From NCBI RefSeq assembly GCF_016405885.1, contig NZ_JAEKGC010000002.1, forward strand, positions 124,001-188,000: 64,000 nt of DNA, in the 5' to 3' direction. The position numbers and the translations under genes were made by a program. Of the stretch, positions 1-11,081 are shown piece by piece. The first letter of the stretch is position 1, and each line of letters begins with the position of its first letter. The DNA is from Arthrobacter sp. MSA 4-2. Lineage in GTDB: Bacteria; Actinomycetota; Actinomycetes; Actinomycetales; Micrococcaceae. The notes beneath the pieces are model-generated. The model was not told the origin of the DNA, did not search any database, and saw only the letters and a list, made by a program, of their open reading frames with translations.

Positions 1-756
1 GGCCAGGAGGGTCGGCGCGTCGAGGACGGGGCCGCCGAACATGCCGGAGTGGACGGCGTGGTCGAGCACCTGGACCTCGATAGTGCCGTCGACGAGGCCG
101 CGGAGGCTGGTGGTCAGGGCGGGAACGCCGACCTTCCAGTTGCTGGAGTCCGCGACGACGATGCCGTCGGCCTCCAGCAGGTCGCGGTGGGTCTCCAGGA
201 ACGTGCGGAAGGTCGGCGACCCGGCCTCCTCCTCCCCCTCGATGAACAGGGTGACCCCGACGCCGAAGCGGTCGCCCAGCACCTCGGTGAGGGCGCGGAG
301 GGCGCCGACGTGGGCCATGACGCCTGCCTTGTCGTCGGCCGCTCCCCTGCCGTAGAGGCGGCCGTTGCGTTCGACGGCGGTGAAGGGGTCGCTCTCCCAC
401 AGGTCCGGATCGCCCGGGGGCTGGACGTCGTGGTGCGCGTACAGCAGCACGGTCGGCTGGCCCGGTGCCGCCGGGCGGCGGGCGACGACGGCGGGCCCGC
501 CGGGGACGCCGTTGTTGTCGACGCGCAGGATCTGCACGTCCTCGACGCCGGAGTCACGGATCAGCGCGGCGATGGCCTCGGCGCTGCGGTCGAGTTCGCT
601 CGCGTCGAAGGCCTCCCAGGCGATGCCCCGGATGCCGACGAGGGCCTTGAGCTGGTCGACGGTGGCGGGGAAGGCGGCGGAGACGCTGCGGCGCAGCTCC
701 TCCGCCGGATGGTCGGGGAGGGAGGACGGCGCGTTGGCCGGTTCGGGAGAAGTCAT
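1..756 (-). CDS. M20 family metallopeptidase (dipeptidase), 3' end cut by window edge
   Basis: The N-terminal 252 residues of an M20 zinc di/aminopeptidase are visible; the gene runs off the left edge. Cytoplasmic enzymes of this family hydrolyse dipeptides or acyl-amino acids with two metal ions. The first metal-site motif AHHDVQPP is at residues 107-114, the second, GRGAADDKAG, at 136-145, and the catalytic-Glu motif EGEEEAGS at 173-180, all in family order and spacing. Reading starts at the ATG at 756, with an acidic, helical N-terminus typical of the ArgE/DapE/CPG2-like group. It is divergent from the DUF3043 gene. The exact substrate cannot be told from the sequence. Confidence 0.9.
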   Translation of the reverse strand, partial: MTSPEPANAPSSLPDHPAEELRRSVSAAFPATVDQLKALVGIRGIAWEAFDASELDRSAEAIAALIRDSGVEDVQILRVDNNGVPGGPAVVARRPAAPGQPTVLLYAHHDVQPPGDPDLWESDPFTAVERNGRLYGRGAADDKAGVMAHVGALRALTEVLGDRFGVGVTLFIEGEEEAGSPTFRTFLETHRDLLEADGIVVADSSNWKVGVPALTTSLRGLVDGTIEVQVLDHAVHSGMFGGPVLDAPTLLA

Positions 757-874
757 GTCTCGACCCTACACACGCTCCTGCCGGCCCCGCAGCCCCGGGC
801 GGGCGTCCCCGGGAGCGCGCCGGCGGGTGGGCTACCCGTACAGGTGAGGGCCCTCCGACAGGTATCCTGAGGGG

Positions 875-1468
875 GTGTTTGGACGAAAGAAGGACGCCCC
901 CGTGGCCCAGGATGTCATTGACCGCGCGAGCCGCGAGCGGGAGGACCGTCAGCGCAGCGCCGGCAAGGGCGCGCCCACGCCGAAGCGCAGCGTCCAGCAG
1001 GCCGCCCGCAAACGGCCGCTGGTTCCCGAGGACCGCCGGGCGGCGCGCAGCCAGAGCCGCAACGCCGCCGCCGAGCAGCGCCTGCGGATCCGGGAGGCCC
1101 TGAACACCGGCGAGGAGCGGTACCTGCCGCTGCGGGACAAGGGCCCGAACCGCCGCTACATCCGGCAGTTCGTCGACGCCCGCTGGAATCTCGGCGAGTT
1201 CCTCATGATCGCCGCGCTCATCTTCGTCGTGCTCAGCTTCATCCAGACCGTCGAGGTGCAGAGCGCCGTGCTGCTCGGGTTCTGGGTGCTGATCATGGCC
1301 GTGATCGTCGACTGCTTCTTCCTGCGCCGCACGCTGAAGAAGCGCCTCACGGCAAAATTCGGGGCCCCGAACGCGGGTGACCTCTGGTACGGGGTAACGC
1401 GGGCCCTGCAGCTGCGCCGGCTGCGGCTCCCCAAGCCCCAGGTCAAGCGCGGGGACTACCCCGTCTAG
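875..1468 (+). CDS. DUF3043 family membrane protein
   Basis: A 197-residue protein with a highly basic, Arg/Lys-rich first 110 residues (FGRKK start, several RxxR stretches) followed by two close hydrophobic segments around residues 108-125 and 130-148 and a basic C-terminus. This layout matches the actinobacterial DUF3043 family, whose function is unknown. The GTG at 875 gives the usual family N-terminus. The gene stands alone between the divergent M20 peptidase and convergent pyrD, and a strong hairpin follows it. Function is not inferred. Confidence 0.8.
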   Translation: MFGRKKDAPVAQDVIDRASREREDRQRSAGKGAPTPKRSVQQAARKRPLVPEDRRAARSQSRNAAAEQRLRIREALNTGEERYLPLRDKGPNRRYIRQFVDARWNLGEFLMIAALIFVVLSFIQTVEVQSAVLLGFWVLIMAVIVDCFFLRRTLKKRLTAKFGAPNAGDLWYGVTRALQLRRLRLPKPQVKRGDYPV

Positions 1469-1517
1469 CCGGCAGTTCGACCGGGTCCGATCCGGCGCCC
1501 CGCGCCCGCACCCTCGT

Positions 1518-1556
1518 CCGCGCCCGGTCCCTGCAGGGGCCGGGCGCGGTTGGTTA
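1518..1556 (+). terminator. Rho-independent terminator after DUF3043 gene
   Basis: CCGCGCCCGG (1518-1527) pairs perfectly with CCGGGCGCGG (1540-1549). The 12-nt interior is itself the palindrome CCCTGCAGGG plus a T-G wobble, so the hairpin can extend to about 16 bp. A T-rich run (TTGGTT) follows. It lies 50 bp after the stop of the upstream gene and before the convergent pyrD stop. Confidence 0.75.
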
Positions 1557-1584
1557 ACCCGGGTGGTTCGAATTCGGGCGTTGT

Positions 1585-2664
1585 TTAGTCCCGGCGGCTG
1601 CGGAAGGCCCGGGCGAGCCCGCGGTTGATCCGCGCCGCCCACAGTGGACCCTCATAGAGGAAGGCGGTATAGCCCTGAACCAGGGTGGCGCCGGCGTCGA
1701 GCCGTTCAAGGACATCTTCGGCGGTCTCCACCCCGCCCACCGACACGATGGGAAGGTCCTCCCCGGCGGCGGCGCGGAGGCGCTTGAGCACCTCGAGGGA
1801 GCGCTGCTTCAGGGGCGCTCCACTCAGCCCGCCGACGCCCTTGGACATCACGGTTGCGTCGTCGGTGGTGAGTCCGCTGCGGGTGATGGTCGTGTTGGTG
1901 GCAACGATGCCGTCGAGCTTCAGGTCGAGGGCCAGGGCGGCGATGTCGTCGATGTCGGAGTCCATCAGGTCCGGAGCGATCTTCACCAGCAGGGGCACGT
2001 GCCGGCCCGCCGCCTCGTCGGCCTTGGCACGCACCGCCTTCAGGAGCGGGCGCAGCGATTCGACGTTCTGCAGGAGCCGCAGGCCCGGGGTGTTGGGTGA
2101 GCTGACGTTCACGACGAGGTAGTCCGCCGCCGGCGCCACCGCCTCGGTGCTGAGCAGGAAGTCGCCGACGGCGTCGGCGAGGTCGACGGCCTTGGTCTTG
2201 CCGATGTTCACTCCGACGATGGGACGGTTCGAGCGGTAGGTGCGCTCGAGCCGGGCCCGCGCCGCGGCGAGCCGGGGGGCCACGGCGGCCGCGCCGTCGT
2301 TGTTGAAGCCCATCCGGTTGATGACCGCGCGGTCGGCCTCGAGGCGGAACAGGCGCGGCTTCGGATTGCCGGGCTGGGCCCTGCCGGTGACGGTCCCCAC
2401 CTCGATGTGCCCGAAGCCCAGGGCCGTCAGCGCCGAAATGCCGTGGCCGCCCTTGTCGAAGCCGGCGGCCAGGCCGAAGGGTGAGGGGAACACGACGCCG
2501 AAGGCGGTGGTCTGCAGGTCGGCGCGCGGGCTGCAGTAGCGCCGCAGCAGCCAGCCGGCCGGAGTCCGGCCCACCAGCCGGATCAGCCCGAAGCCGATCC
2601 GGTGCGCGCGCTCCGCGTCCATGCGGGAGAAGGCGAGGCGGAAGAAGGCCGGATAGATCTGCAT
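1585..2664 (-). CDS. pyrD: Dihydroorotate dehydrogenase (quinone), class 2
   Basis: Membrane-associated FMN enzyme that oxidises dihydroorotate to orotate with quinone, the fourth step of de novo pyrimidine synthesis. Length (359 aa) is normal for class 2. GLAAGFDK (residues 64-71) and NRMGFNNDG (116-124) are class-specific FMN/substrate motifs, and NVSSPNTPGL (186-195) carries the serine base characteristic of class 2. The amphipathic N-terminus beginning MQIYPAFFRLAF is the quinone-tunnel/membrane helix, which supports the ATG at 2664. It is monocistronic and divergent from the hydrolase at 2734. Confidence 0.97.
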   Translation of the reverse strand: MQIYPAFFRLAFSRMDAERAHRIGFGLIRLVGRTPAGWLLRRYCSPRADLQTTAFGVVFPSPFGLAAGFDKGGHGISALTALGFGHIEVGTVTGRAQPGNPKPRLFRLEADRAVINRMGFNNDGAAAVAPRLAAARARLERTYRSNRPIVGVNIGKTKAVDLADAVGDFLLSTEAVAPAADYLVVNVSSPNTPGLRLLQNVESLRPLLKAVRAKADEAAGRHVPLLVKIAPDLMDSDIDDIAALALDLKLDGIVATNTTITRSGLTTDDATVMSKGVGGLSGAPLKQRSLEVLKRLRAAAGEDLPIVSVGGVETAEDVLERLDAGATLVQGYTAFLYEGPLWAARINRGLARAFRSRRD

Positions 2665-2733
2665 GCTCTAAAGTTCCCATGAGGACAGCCGCCCGAACAA
2701 CTCGGACGGGACTTTTCGGAAGAACCGGGGGCA

Positions 2734-3795
2734 ATGGAGAGAACGTGGGAGCCCGATCACCTCGGCCCGGCCTACGGCAGGCTCACGCTCGATCTTGAGC
2801 CCGACGAGGAGGGGCCCTGCTGCGCGACGCTTGTCGCCCACCGTGGTGTGCCCGCGCGCCGGCCCGCGGACCGCTTCCGCCGGGCCCTCGGGGCGGCGCT
2901 GGCCCGGGCCTCCGGCCGGACCCCGGAGCCGCGGCGGATTCCGGCCCTGCTCTACCTTCACGGATGGAGCGACTACTTCTTTCACACCGAACTGGCCGAG
3001 TTCTGCGCGGAGCGGGGCATCGAGTTCTTCGCCCTCGACCTGCGCAAGTACGGCAGGAGCCTGCGGGAGTGGCAGACGCCGGGCTACGTGCGGGACCTGC
3101 AGGAATACGACTCGGACCTGGAGGCGGCCCTCGCCGCGGTGCAGGAGGAGATCCGGTCGCGCCACGGGCCCGGCGCGGTGGTGGAGCTGAATCTGATGGC
3201 CCACTCGACGGGTGCCCTGACCGCGGTGTTGTGGGCGGACCGGCATCCCGGCCGGGTCGCCTCCCTGATCCTCAACAGTCCCTGGCTCGACACCCAGGGC
3301 AGCGCGCTGTTCCGCAACACCACCCAGGGCCTGCTCGAACCCCTCGTGAGGTTCCGGCCCAAGGCACGCCTGCGGCTGCCCGAGTTCGGCTACTACTGGC
3401 GGAGCATCAGCAGTGAGGCCGACGGCGAGTGGAACCTTGACCGACGGTGGCGCCCGGAGTTCGGCTTCCCGATCCGGGCCGGGTGGCTCACCGCGGTGCT
3501 CGCCGGCCACGCAGCCGTCGCCCGGGGGCTGTCCCTCGAGGTGCCGGTGCTGGTGCTCGCCTCGGCCCGCTCGGCGGTCAGCCCGACCTGGAGTACGGCA
3601 ATGCTCGAAGCGGACAGCATCCTCGACGTGTCGGTGATGGTCCGCCGGGCCACCGGCCTGGGCCGCAGGGTCACCCTTTCACGGTTCGACGGCGCCCTTC
3701 ACGACGTCCTGCTGTCCCGCCCGGAGGTGCGTGCCGAGGTCTATGCCGAACTCGACCGCTGGCTGCGGTACGCCGGCCCGGCCGCGCGGAGGTAA
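2734..3795 (+). CDS. Alpha/beta hydrolase (serine aminopeptidase S33-like)
   Basis: A 353-residue alpha/beta-hydrolase of the lysophospholipase/monoglyceride-lipase (Hydrolase_4) type. YLHGWSDYFF (about residue 74) is the oxyanion-hole strand, AHSTGA (about 154) is the nucleophile elbow with Ser, and the late H in GALHDVLLSRP supplies the expected catalytic His. A variable lid lies between the elbow and the last strands. There is no signal peptide, so it is probably cytoplasmic. It is divergent from pyrD and convergent with uppS, with no operon partner. Substrate unknown. Confidence 0.85.
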   Translation: MERTWEPDHLGPAYGRLTLDLEPDEEGPCCATLVAHRGVPARRPADRFRRALGAALARASGRTPEPRRIPALLYLHGWSDYFFHTELAEFCAERGIEFFALDLRKYGRSLREWQTPGYVRDLQEYDSDLEAALAAVQEEIRSRHGPGAVVELNLMAHSTGALTAVLWADRHPGRVASLILNSPWLDTQGSALFRNTTQGLLEPLVRFRPKARLRLPEFGYYWRSISSEADGEWNLDRRWRPEFGFPIRAGWLTAVLAGHAAVARGLSLEVPVLVLASARSAVSPTWSTAMLEADSILDVSVMVRRATGLGRRVTLSRFDGALHDVLLSRPEVRAEVYAELDRWLRYAGPAARR

Positions 3796-3832
3796 GGGTC
3801 CGGGCGTCGGGCGGGCGTCGGGCGGCCGGGTC

Positions 3833-4642
3833 TCAGGCGGGCAGGCCCGCGGCGGCGTCGACGGCGCCTCCGTAGCGGCGGTCGCGGGAGGCATACTCCT
3901 CGATGGCCCGCCACAGGGTCCGCCGGTCCACGTCGGGCCACAGCGTGTTCATGAACACCATCTCGGCGTAGGCGGACTGCCACAGCAGAAAGTTCGAAAG
4001 CCGCTGCTCGCCGGAGGTGCGCAGGAAGAGGTCGACGTCGGGAAGGTCGGGTTCGTCGAGGAAGCGCTGAATGGTCTTCTCGTTCACCGAGGACGCCCGG
4101 AGGTTCCCCGCGGCAACCTCCTCGGCGATGGCCCGCGCCGCGTCGGCGATTTCCGCCCGGCCGCCGTAGTTGACGCACATGGTGAGCGTGCACGTCGAGT
4201 TGCCCCGGGTCTGTTCCTCGGCCTCTTCGAGCTCTGCGATCACCGAGCGCCACAGGCGCGGCCGCCGTCCGGCCCACCGGATGCGCACCCCCCACTCGTT
4301 GAGCTGGTCACGCTGCCGGCGCAGCACGTCCTTGCTGAAGCCCATCAGGAACCGCACCTCCTCCGGGGAGCGCTTCCAGTTCTCGGTGGAGAAGGCGTAC
4401 ACCGACACGTGCTGAACGCCGATCTCGATGGCCCCGGCCATGACATCGAGCAGCGCGGCTTCCCCCGCCCGGTGCCCTTCGGTGCGGGGCAGGCCGCGCT
4501 CGTTGGCCCAGCGTCCGTTCCCATCCATCACGATGGCGACATGCCGCGGCACCAGCTCCGCGGGCAGGCGCGGAGGCCGCGCCCCGCTCGGGTGCGGCCA
4601 GGGTGCCGTCGGCGAAGGGGAAGGGGTTCGGTTCGGGGTCAC
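3833..4642 (-). CDS. uppS: Isoprenyl (polyprenyl) diphosphate synthase, UPP synthase family
   Basis: Cis-prenyltransferase that condenses isopentenyl diphosphate onto an allylic primer to make the polyprenyl-phosphate carrier for peptidoglycan and other envelope polymers. The diagnostic [10 protein letters not shown] motif (catalytic Asp), the EGHRAG motif and the late YGGRAEI and [15 protein letters not shown] blocks are all present; 269 aa is a normal length. The GTG start at 4642 overlaps the recO stop in a GTGA, which implies translational coupling. Actinobacteria often carry two paralogues (short-chain and decaprenyl type); which one this is cannot be decided here. Confidence 0.95.
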   Translation of the reverse strand: MTPNRTPSPSPTAPWPHPSGARPPRLPAELVPRHVAIVMDGNGRWANERGLPRTEGHRAGEAALLDVMAGAIEIGVQHVSVYAFSTENWKRSPEEVRFLMGFSKDVLRRQRDQLNEWGVRIRWAGRRPRLWRSVIAELEEAEEQTRGNSTCTLTMCVNYGGRAEIADAARAIAEEVAAGNLRASSVNEKTIQRFLDEPDLPDVDLFLRTSGEQRLSNFLLWQSAYAEMVFMNTLWPDVDRRTLWRAIEEYASRDRRYGGAVDAAAGLPA

Positions 4643-5388
4643 ACACGCTCCACATGTCGAAGGGATTTCACGGCCCGCTCAAGGTGCCATTGAAGATACA
4701 CCGCCACGAGCCCGGCCGCCTCGCGGCGGGCCGGGTTCTCGGAGGCATCGGCGGCGGCCCAGTCCCCCGACAGCAGGGCTGCCAGCAGCTCCATGGTGCC
4801 GGGCGCCGGCGACGCCGACCCGGGCGGCCTGCAGGCGGAGCACACGGCCCCGCCGAGGGGCGCCGAGAACGCCGAGTGCGGACCGGGTTCTCCGCACCGG
4901 GCGCAGTCGGTGAAGCTCGGCGCCCAGCCGGCCGTGGCCAGGGCCCGCAGCAGGTAGGAATCGAGGATCAGTTCGGAGGGGTGCAGCCCGCGGCTGAGCG
5001 CAGAGAACGCGCCGGCGACCAGGCCGTACTGGGCGCTGGCGGCCTCCCCGTCGGTGTCGGTGAGGCGCTCGGCCGTCTCGGCAATGGCGGCCGCCGCGGT
5101 GTACCGGCCGTAATCGGCCGCGATGCCGTGCCCGTAGGCGCCCTTGGTCTGCGCCTGCGTGATCACATCGAGGTTCCGCCCGGAGGCCAGCTGCAGGTCC
5201 ACCGCCATGAACGGCTCAAGCCGCGAGCCGAACTTGCTGCTGGTACGCCGCACGCCCTTGGCGACGGCCCGCACCTGCCCGTGCTCGCGGGTGAGCAGGA
5301 CGATGATGCGGTCCGCCTCCCCCAGCTTGTAGGTCCGCAGCACCACGCCTTCGGCGCGGTAGGTACGGGAAGCTGACATTTTGGACAT
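4639..5388 (-). CDS. recO: DNA repair protein RecO
   Basis: RecO mediates RecA loading in RecFOR recombinational repair. The N-terminal OB-fold begins [20 protein letters not shown] and contains [15 protein letters not shown]; the C-terminal half has the [14 protein letters not shown] ... CSACR zinc-binding cysteines seen in many RecO proteins. Two in-frame starts exist, at 5388 (MSKM) and 5379; I use 5388, preceded by GGGAG and GGAG. Length is about 249 aa. It lies 35 bp downstream of leuA and overlaps uppS by 4 bp, so leuA-recO-uppS may be co-transcribed. Confidence 0.95.
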   Translation of the reverse strand: MSKMSASRTYRAEGVVLRTYKLGEADRIIVLLTREHGQVRAVAKGVRRTSSKFGSRLEPFMAVDLQLASGRNLDVITQAQTKGAYGHGIAADYGRYTAAAAIAETAERLTDTDGEAASAQYGLVAGAFSALSRGLHPSELILDSYLLRALATAGWAPSFTDCARCGEPGPHSAFSAPLGGAVCSACRPPGSASPAPGTMELLAALLSGDWAAADASENPARREAAGLVAVYLQWHLERAVKSLRHVERV

Positions 5389-5423
5389 ACTCCAAGTCTC
5401 CCACCAACGGGGGAGGAAGGGCC

Positions 5424-7330
<1,907 letters not shown>

Positions 7331-7434
7331 CTTTAAGGGGCGTCCGGCGCCTCCGGAAAACGGCTCCGCCGCCGTATGGCCGGCCCGCCGCCCCGGGCGC
7401 GCCGCACGTCGAACATTCAGAAGAGGGAGTAGCG

Positions 7435-9384
7435 ATGAAGCCCGCCGGCAGCGAAGAACACGCCGCAAAGGACCCCGTCCGCGCACAGGACGACCTGTTC
7501 CGGTACGTCAACAGCGAGTGGCTGGGGAACACGGAGATACCCGCGGACCGTGCCCGGGAGGCGGTGTTCACCCAGCTGGCCGACGCCGCCGAGCTCGCGG
7601 TGCGCGGGATTGTCGAGTCCGCGGCCTCCGCCTCCGACGTTGACGGTTCGCTGGCGAAGATCGGCACGCTCTACGCGGACTTCATGGACACCGACCGCGT
7701 CGAGGCCCTGGGCATCACCCCGGTGCAGGAGCGGCTGGCCCGGATCGAAGCGGTGACCGACATCGGCGGCTTCGTGCGCCTCTCGGCCGAGCTGACGCGC
7801 AGCGGCGTGCAGGGCCTGACCGCGCCCTACGTGAGCAACGACGCCGGAAACCCCGAACGCTACCTGCTGCACCTCTACCAGTCGGCGCTGGGCATGCCGG
7901 ATGAGTCGTACTACCGGGAGGAGCGCTTCGCCGAATCTCGGACGAAGTACACGGAGCTCCTGGAGACGCTGCTCGGCCTGGCCGGCACCGCCGTCCCGGG
8001 TGCCGCTGCGGCTGCCGTCTTCACCCTCGAGACCCGCCTCGCTGCCGCGTCGATGAGCACCGTGGACAGGCGCGACCCGCAGAAGACCTACAACCTCTCC
8101 ACCCTGGCCGAGGCGGCCGGGCTGGCTCCCTTCACCGGGCCGTGGCTCGACACGGTGACCGGCGATCCGGCCCTGGCCGCGGAACTGGTGGTCTCCCAGC
8201 CCGCCTACCTGGCAGCGGTCGAGGCCGCCCTCGCCGAGGTCCCGCTGTCCACCTGGAAGCACTGGCTGACGACCCGGGTGCTGCTGCATGCGTCGGACTA
8301 CCTCGACGAGCGCTTCGTCGATGCCGTCTTCGCCTTCTACGGAACGCACCTTGGAGGCACCCCCCAGCTGAAGGACCGGTGGAAGCGCGCGGTGTCCCTG
8401 GTCGAGGGGGCACTGGGCGAAGCGGTCGGCCAGGAGTACGTTCAGCGCCACTTCCCCGGCAATGCCAAGGAGAAGATGCTGGAGCTTGTCGCGAACCTGA
8501 TCAAGGCCTACGAGCTCAGCATCGACTCGCTCGAGTGGATGACCGACGAGACCCGCGCCCGGGCCCAGGAAAAGCTTTCACTGTTCACCACCAAGATCGG
8601 CTACCCCGACGAATGGATCGACTACGGTCCGCTCGTGATCGAGGCCGGGGACCTCTACGGCAACGTGTGCCGGGCCTACGAGTTTGAACACGTACGCCAG
8701 CTGAACCGGCTGGGCGGCCCGATCGACCGTGGAGCCTGGCTGATGACCCCGCAGACGGTCAACGCCTACTACATGCCGACGATGAACGAGATCGTGTTCC
8801 CTGCGGCCATCCTGCAGCCGCCGTTCTTTGACCTCGACGCCGACCCCGCCGACAACTATGGAGCGATCGGGGCCGTGATCGGCCATGAGATCGGCCACGG
8901 CTTCGACGACAAGGGCTCCCAGTTCGACGGCCGGGGAGCCCTTGAGAACTGGTGGTCCGACGCCGACCGGACCGCATTCGACGCCCTCACCTCGCGGCTC
9001 GTGGACCAGTACGCGGCGTTGTCCCCCACAGAGGCGCCGGACCTCACCGTCAACGGGGAGCTGACACTCGGCGAGAACATCGGCGACCTCGGCGGCCTGG
9101 GCATCAGCTACACCGCCTACCGGCTGAGCCTCGGCGGGCAGGACGCTCCGGTGATCGACGGGCAGACTGGGACCCAGCGGTTCTTTGCCTCATGGGCGCG
9201 GTGCTGGCGCCAGAAGATCCGCCCGGAGGAGGCGTCGCGCCGTATCACCGTCGACCCGCACTCCCCCAACGAGTTCCGCTGCAACCAGGTGGTGCGCAAC
9301 CTCGATGAGTTCCACGACGCGTTCTCGGTCCGGCCCGGGGACGGACTGTGGCTCGAGCCGGAGGAGCGGGTGCGCATCTGGTGA
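7435..9384 (+). CDS. M13 family metallopeptidase (neprilysin/PepO-like endopeptidase)
   Basis: Zinc endopeptidase of the neprilysin family, about 649 aa. The catalytic HEIGHGFDDKG lies near residue 484, the third zinc ligand motif GENIGDLGG near 546, and the substrate-binding NAYYMPTMNEIVFPA near 443, in the canonical M13 order. No signal peptide or membrane anchor is visible, so it is probably cytoplasmic, as for PepO. The ATG at 7435 is chosen because GAGGGAG precedes it at good spacing; longer in-frame extension reads as non-coding. It is convergent with the LCP gene, with a shared terminator. Confidence 0.95.
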   Translation: MKPAGSEEHAAKDPVRAQDDLFRYVNSEWLGNTEIPADRAREAVFTQLADAAELAVRGIVESAASASDVDGSLAKIGTLYADFMDTDRVEALGITPVQERLARIEAVTDIGGFVRLSAELTRSGVQGLTAPYVSNDAGNPERYLLHLYQSALGMPDESYYREERFAESRTKYTELLETLLGLAGTAVPGAAAAAVFTLETRLAAASMSTVDRRDPQKTYNLSTLAEAAGLAPFTGPWLDTVTGDPALAAELVVSQPAYLAAVEAALAEVPLSTWKHWLTTRVLLHASDYLDERFVDAVFAFYGTHLGGTPQLKDRWKRAVSLVEGALGEAVGQEYVQRHFPGNAKEKMLELVANLIKAYELSIDSLEWMTDETRARAQEKLSLFTTKIGYPDEWIDYGPLVIEAGDLYGNVCRAYEFEHVRQLNRLGGPIDRGAWLMTPQTVNAYYMPTMNEIVFPAAILQPPFFDLDADPADNYGAIGAVIGHEIGHGFDDKGSQFDGRGALENWWSDADRTAFDALTSRLVDQYAALSPTEAPDLTVNGELTLGENIGDLGGLGISYTAYRLSLGGQDAPVIDGQTGTQRFFASWARCWRQKIRPEEASRRITVDPHSPNEFRCNQVVRNLDEFHDAFSVRPGDGLWLEPEERVRIW

Positions 9385-9390
9385 CCGTGA

Positions 9391-9419
9391 GCGGCACCGG
9401 CCCCGAAGGCCGGTGCCGC
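9391..9419 (+). terminator. Bidirectional terminator hairpin between M13 peptidase and LCP gene
   Basis: GCGGCACCGGCC (9391-9402) and GGCCGGTGCCGC (9408-9419) form a perfect 12-bp stem with a 5-nt loop. It sits between two convergent stop codons (9384 and 9431). The T tract is weak on both sides (CGCGTTCCC on the plus strand). Confidence 0.7.
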
Positions 9420-9430
9420 GCGTTCCCGTC

Positions 9431-10969
9431 CTAGAGTCCGGAGGCCGCCTGGCAGGTGGCCTGCTCCGCCGTCTGGCCCTTCAGGCCGTCGTCGAGGCCC
9501 GCCGAGGCGACCTTCGACCCTGAGGCGAAGTCGGCGCCGACCGACAGCTCGATGCCGGTGACCGCGGCGCTGGGCACGAGCTGGACATCGGCGATGCCGA
9601 ACCGGGTCCCAAGTTCTGCCGCCGCCGCTTCGTACCCCGGCCCAAAGAGCACCTGGGTGGACGGGATTTCGGTCGACTGCAGCGTGTTGGCCAGCGTGTA
9701 GCCCTCGCCGCGGAGGATCTGCTGCAGTTCTGCGGCCCGATCGGGACTGTCGGTGCCGTTGACGACCAGCAGGGGCACCGACGCCGGGTCGATCGCCGGA
9801 GCCTCCGGCGACGCCGGGGCCGCGGGGGCGGCCGGTGAGGCCGGCGGGGAGGCAGGGGCGGTTCCGGCCCCGGGCGAGGCTGAGGCCGTGGGTTCCGGGC
9901 CGGTGAGGCTCCGGTCCTCGCGCAGGGCCGCGAACAGCTCCTCGGCGGGCCCGGGATCGAGTACCAGCCGGTTTGGATCCTGGTCCCACGGGATCGTCGG
10001 AAGCGTCACGAAGGCGATGTCGGCCAGGTCCACGTTCTTCACACGGTCGGCAAGCTTGAGGATCTCGGTGACCTGCGACAGGCCTTCGTCGACGGTGAGG
10101 TTCTTCGTGAGGGTCTCGGCAATCGAGTAGAGGCGGGGCAGGTTGGTCAGGGTTCCCTCTTCCTGGACCTTCCGGGCCAGGGAGGCCATGAACGACTGCT
10201 GGGCGCGGATGCGGCCCTCGTCCCCGCCGTCGCCAAATCCGTGGCGGGTCCGCAGGAACGCCAGGGCCTGGTCGCCCTCCACCTCGCTGGTTCCGGCGGG
10301 CAGGCTCAGCCCGGAGTATTCGTCCTCAACGGGTTCGGTGACGCAGACCTCGACGCCGCCGACGGCCTTGGACAGCTCCTTCACCGCATTAAAGTCGGCG
10401 TTCATGAAGTGGTCGACGCTGAGCCCGGTGAGCTCATTGACCGCGGCGACGGTGCAGCCGGGTCCACCGGAGTTCAGGGCCGTGTTCAGCTGGCCCAGAT
10501 CCATGGCCGGGGACGGTTCGCCGGTCTCAGGGTCCTCGCAGCTCGGCAGCGGAACCAGGAGGTCCCGCGGGAGGCTGACCACCGAGACGCTCGAACGGTC
10601 AGCCGGGAGGTTCACCAGCAGCATCACGTCGGAGTTGCCGCTGCCGGAGGAGAGGTCCTCTCCCCCGATGAACTCGCCGCTGTTCCCGGTGCGGGTGTCG
10701 CTGCCGAGGATGAGGATCTGCACGGGGTCGGTGCTGAGGTCGACGGGAAGTTTATCCTCCTGGTCGGCACCGAGGTTCAGCGGCTGCGTCTCCACATTGG
10801 ACTGCAGACGGAAGACCTGGACCGCGGCGAAGGCCGCCGCCGCGAGGAGCATCGCGGAAAGTGCAAAGGCCGCCGCCTGCAGCGCCCGCCGGCCCTTGGA
10901 CCGGCGCAGGTGCCGGCCGGGCGGCGGACCGGCAGGAACCGGCGCCGATAAACCGCTTTGTTCACTCAC
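9431..10969 (-). CDS. LCP (LytR-CpsA-Psr) family cell-wall ligase with LytR C-terminal domain
   Basis: LCP proteins transfer lipid-linked glycopolymers onto peptidoglycan outside the membrane. One N-terminal transmembrane segment (about residues 29-52) follows a basic cytoplasmic head. The LCP domain shows ILGSDTRTGN, SLPRDLLVPLP, and the FLRTRH...DEGRIRAQQSFM block with the conserved Asp/Arg residues that bind the pyrophosphate. A Pro/Ala-rich linker (about 355-395) leads to a LytR_C domain (about residue 398 on). The GTG at 10969 has a strong AAGGAGG upstream. 512 aa is typical for Micrococcales. Confidence 0.93.
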   Translation of the reverse strand: MSEQSGLSAPVPAGPPPGRHLRRSKGRRALQAAAFALSAMLLAAAAFAAVQVFRLQSNVETQPLNLGADQEDKLPVDLSTDPVQILILGSDTRTGNSGEFIGGEDLSSGSGNSDVMLLVNLPADRSSVSVVSLPRDLLVPLPSCEDPETGEPSPAMDLGQLNTALNSGGPGCTVAAVNELTGLSVDHFMNADFNAVKELSKAVGGVEVCVTEPVEDEYSGLSLPAGTSEVEGDQALAFLRTRHGFGDGGDEGRIRAQQSFMASLARKVQEEGTLTNLPRLYSIAETLTKNLTVDEGLSQVTEILKLADRVKNVDLADIAFVTLPTIPWDQDPNRLVLDPGPAEELFAALREDRSLTGPEPTASASPGAGTAPASPPASPAAPAAPASPEAPAIDPASVPLLVVNGTDSPDRAAELQQILRGEGYTLANTLQSTEIPSTQVLFGPGYEAAAAELGTRFGIADVQLVPSAAVTGIELSVGADFASGSKVASAGLDDGLKGQTAEQATCQAASGL

Positions 10970-10993
10970 GGATACAGCCTCCTTGGGCTCAGA

Positions 10994-11037
10994 ATAGTAC
11001 GGGCGGCGCCGTGCGCCACCAGAGGTCCTACAGGACC
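10994..11037 (-). promoter_or_regulatory. Candidate promoter and inverted repeat upstream of LCP gene
   Basis: On the minus strand a TACTAT -10-like hexamer occupies 10999-10994, about 25 bp before the LCP start codon. Further upstream GGTCCT-gt-AGGACC (11037-11024) is a perfect 6-bp inverted repeat around the expected -35/-45 region. No clear -35 is visible. Whether a regulator binds here is unknown. Confidence 0.3.
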
Positions 11038-11081
11038 AACGAGAGTTTAAGCCAGGACGTGCCCGGTCAGAGATGTGCCCG

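Noticed and set aside
1560-1585. tRNA-like T-loop sequence GGTTCGAATTC before pyrD
   Set aside because: No acceptor, D or anticodon stem can be built around it in the 120-bp gap; it is only a short match.
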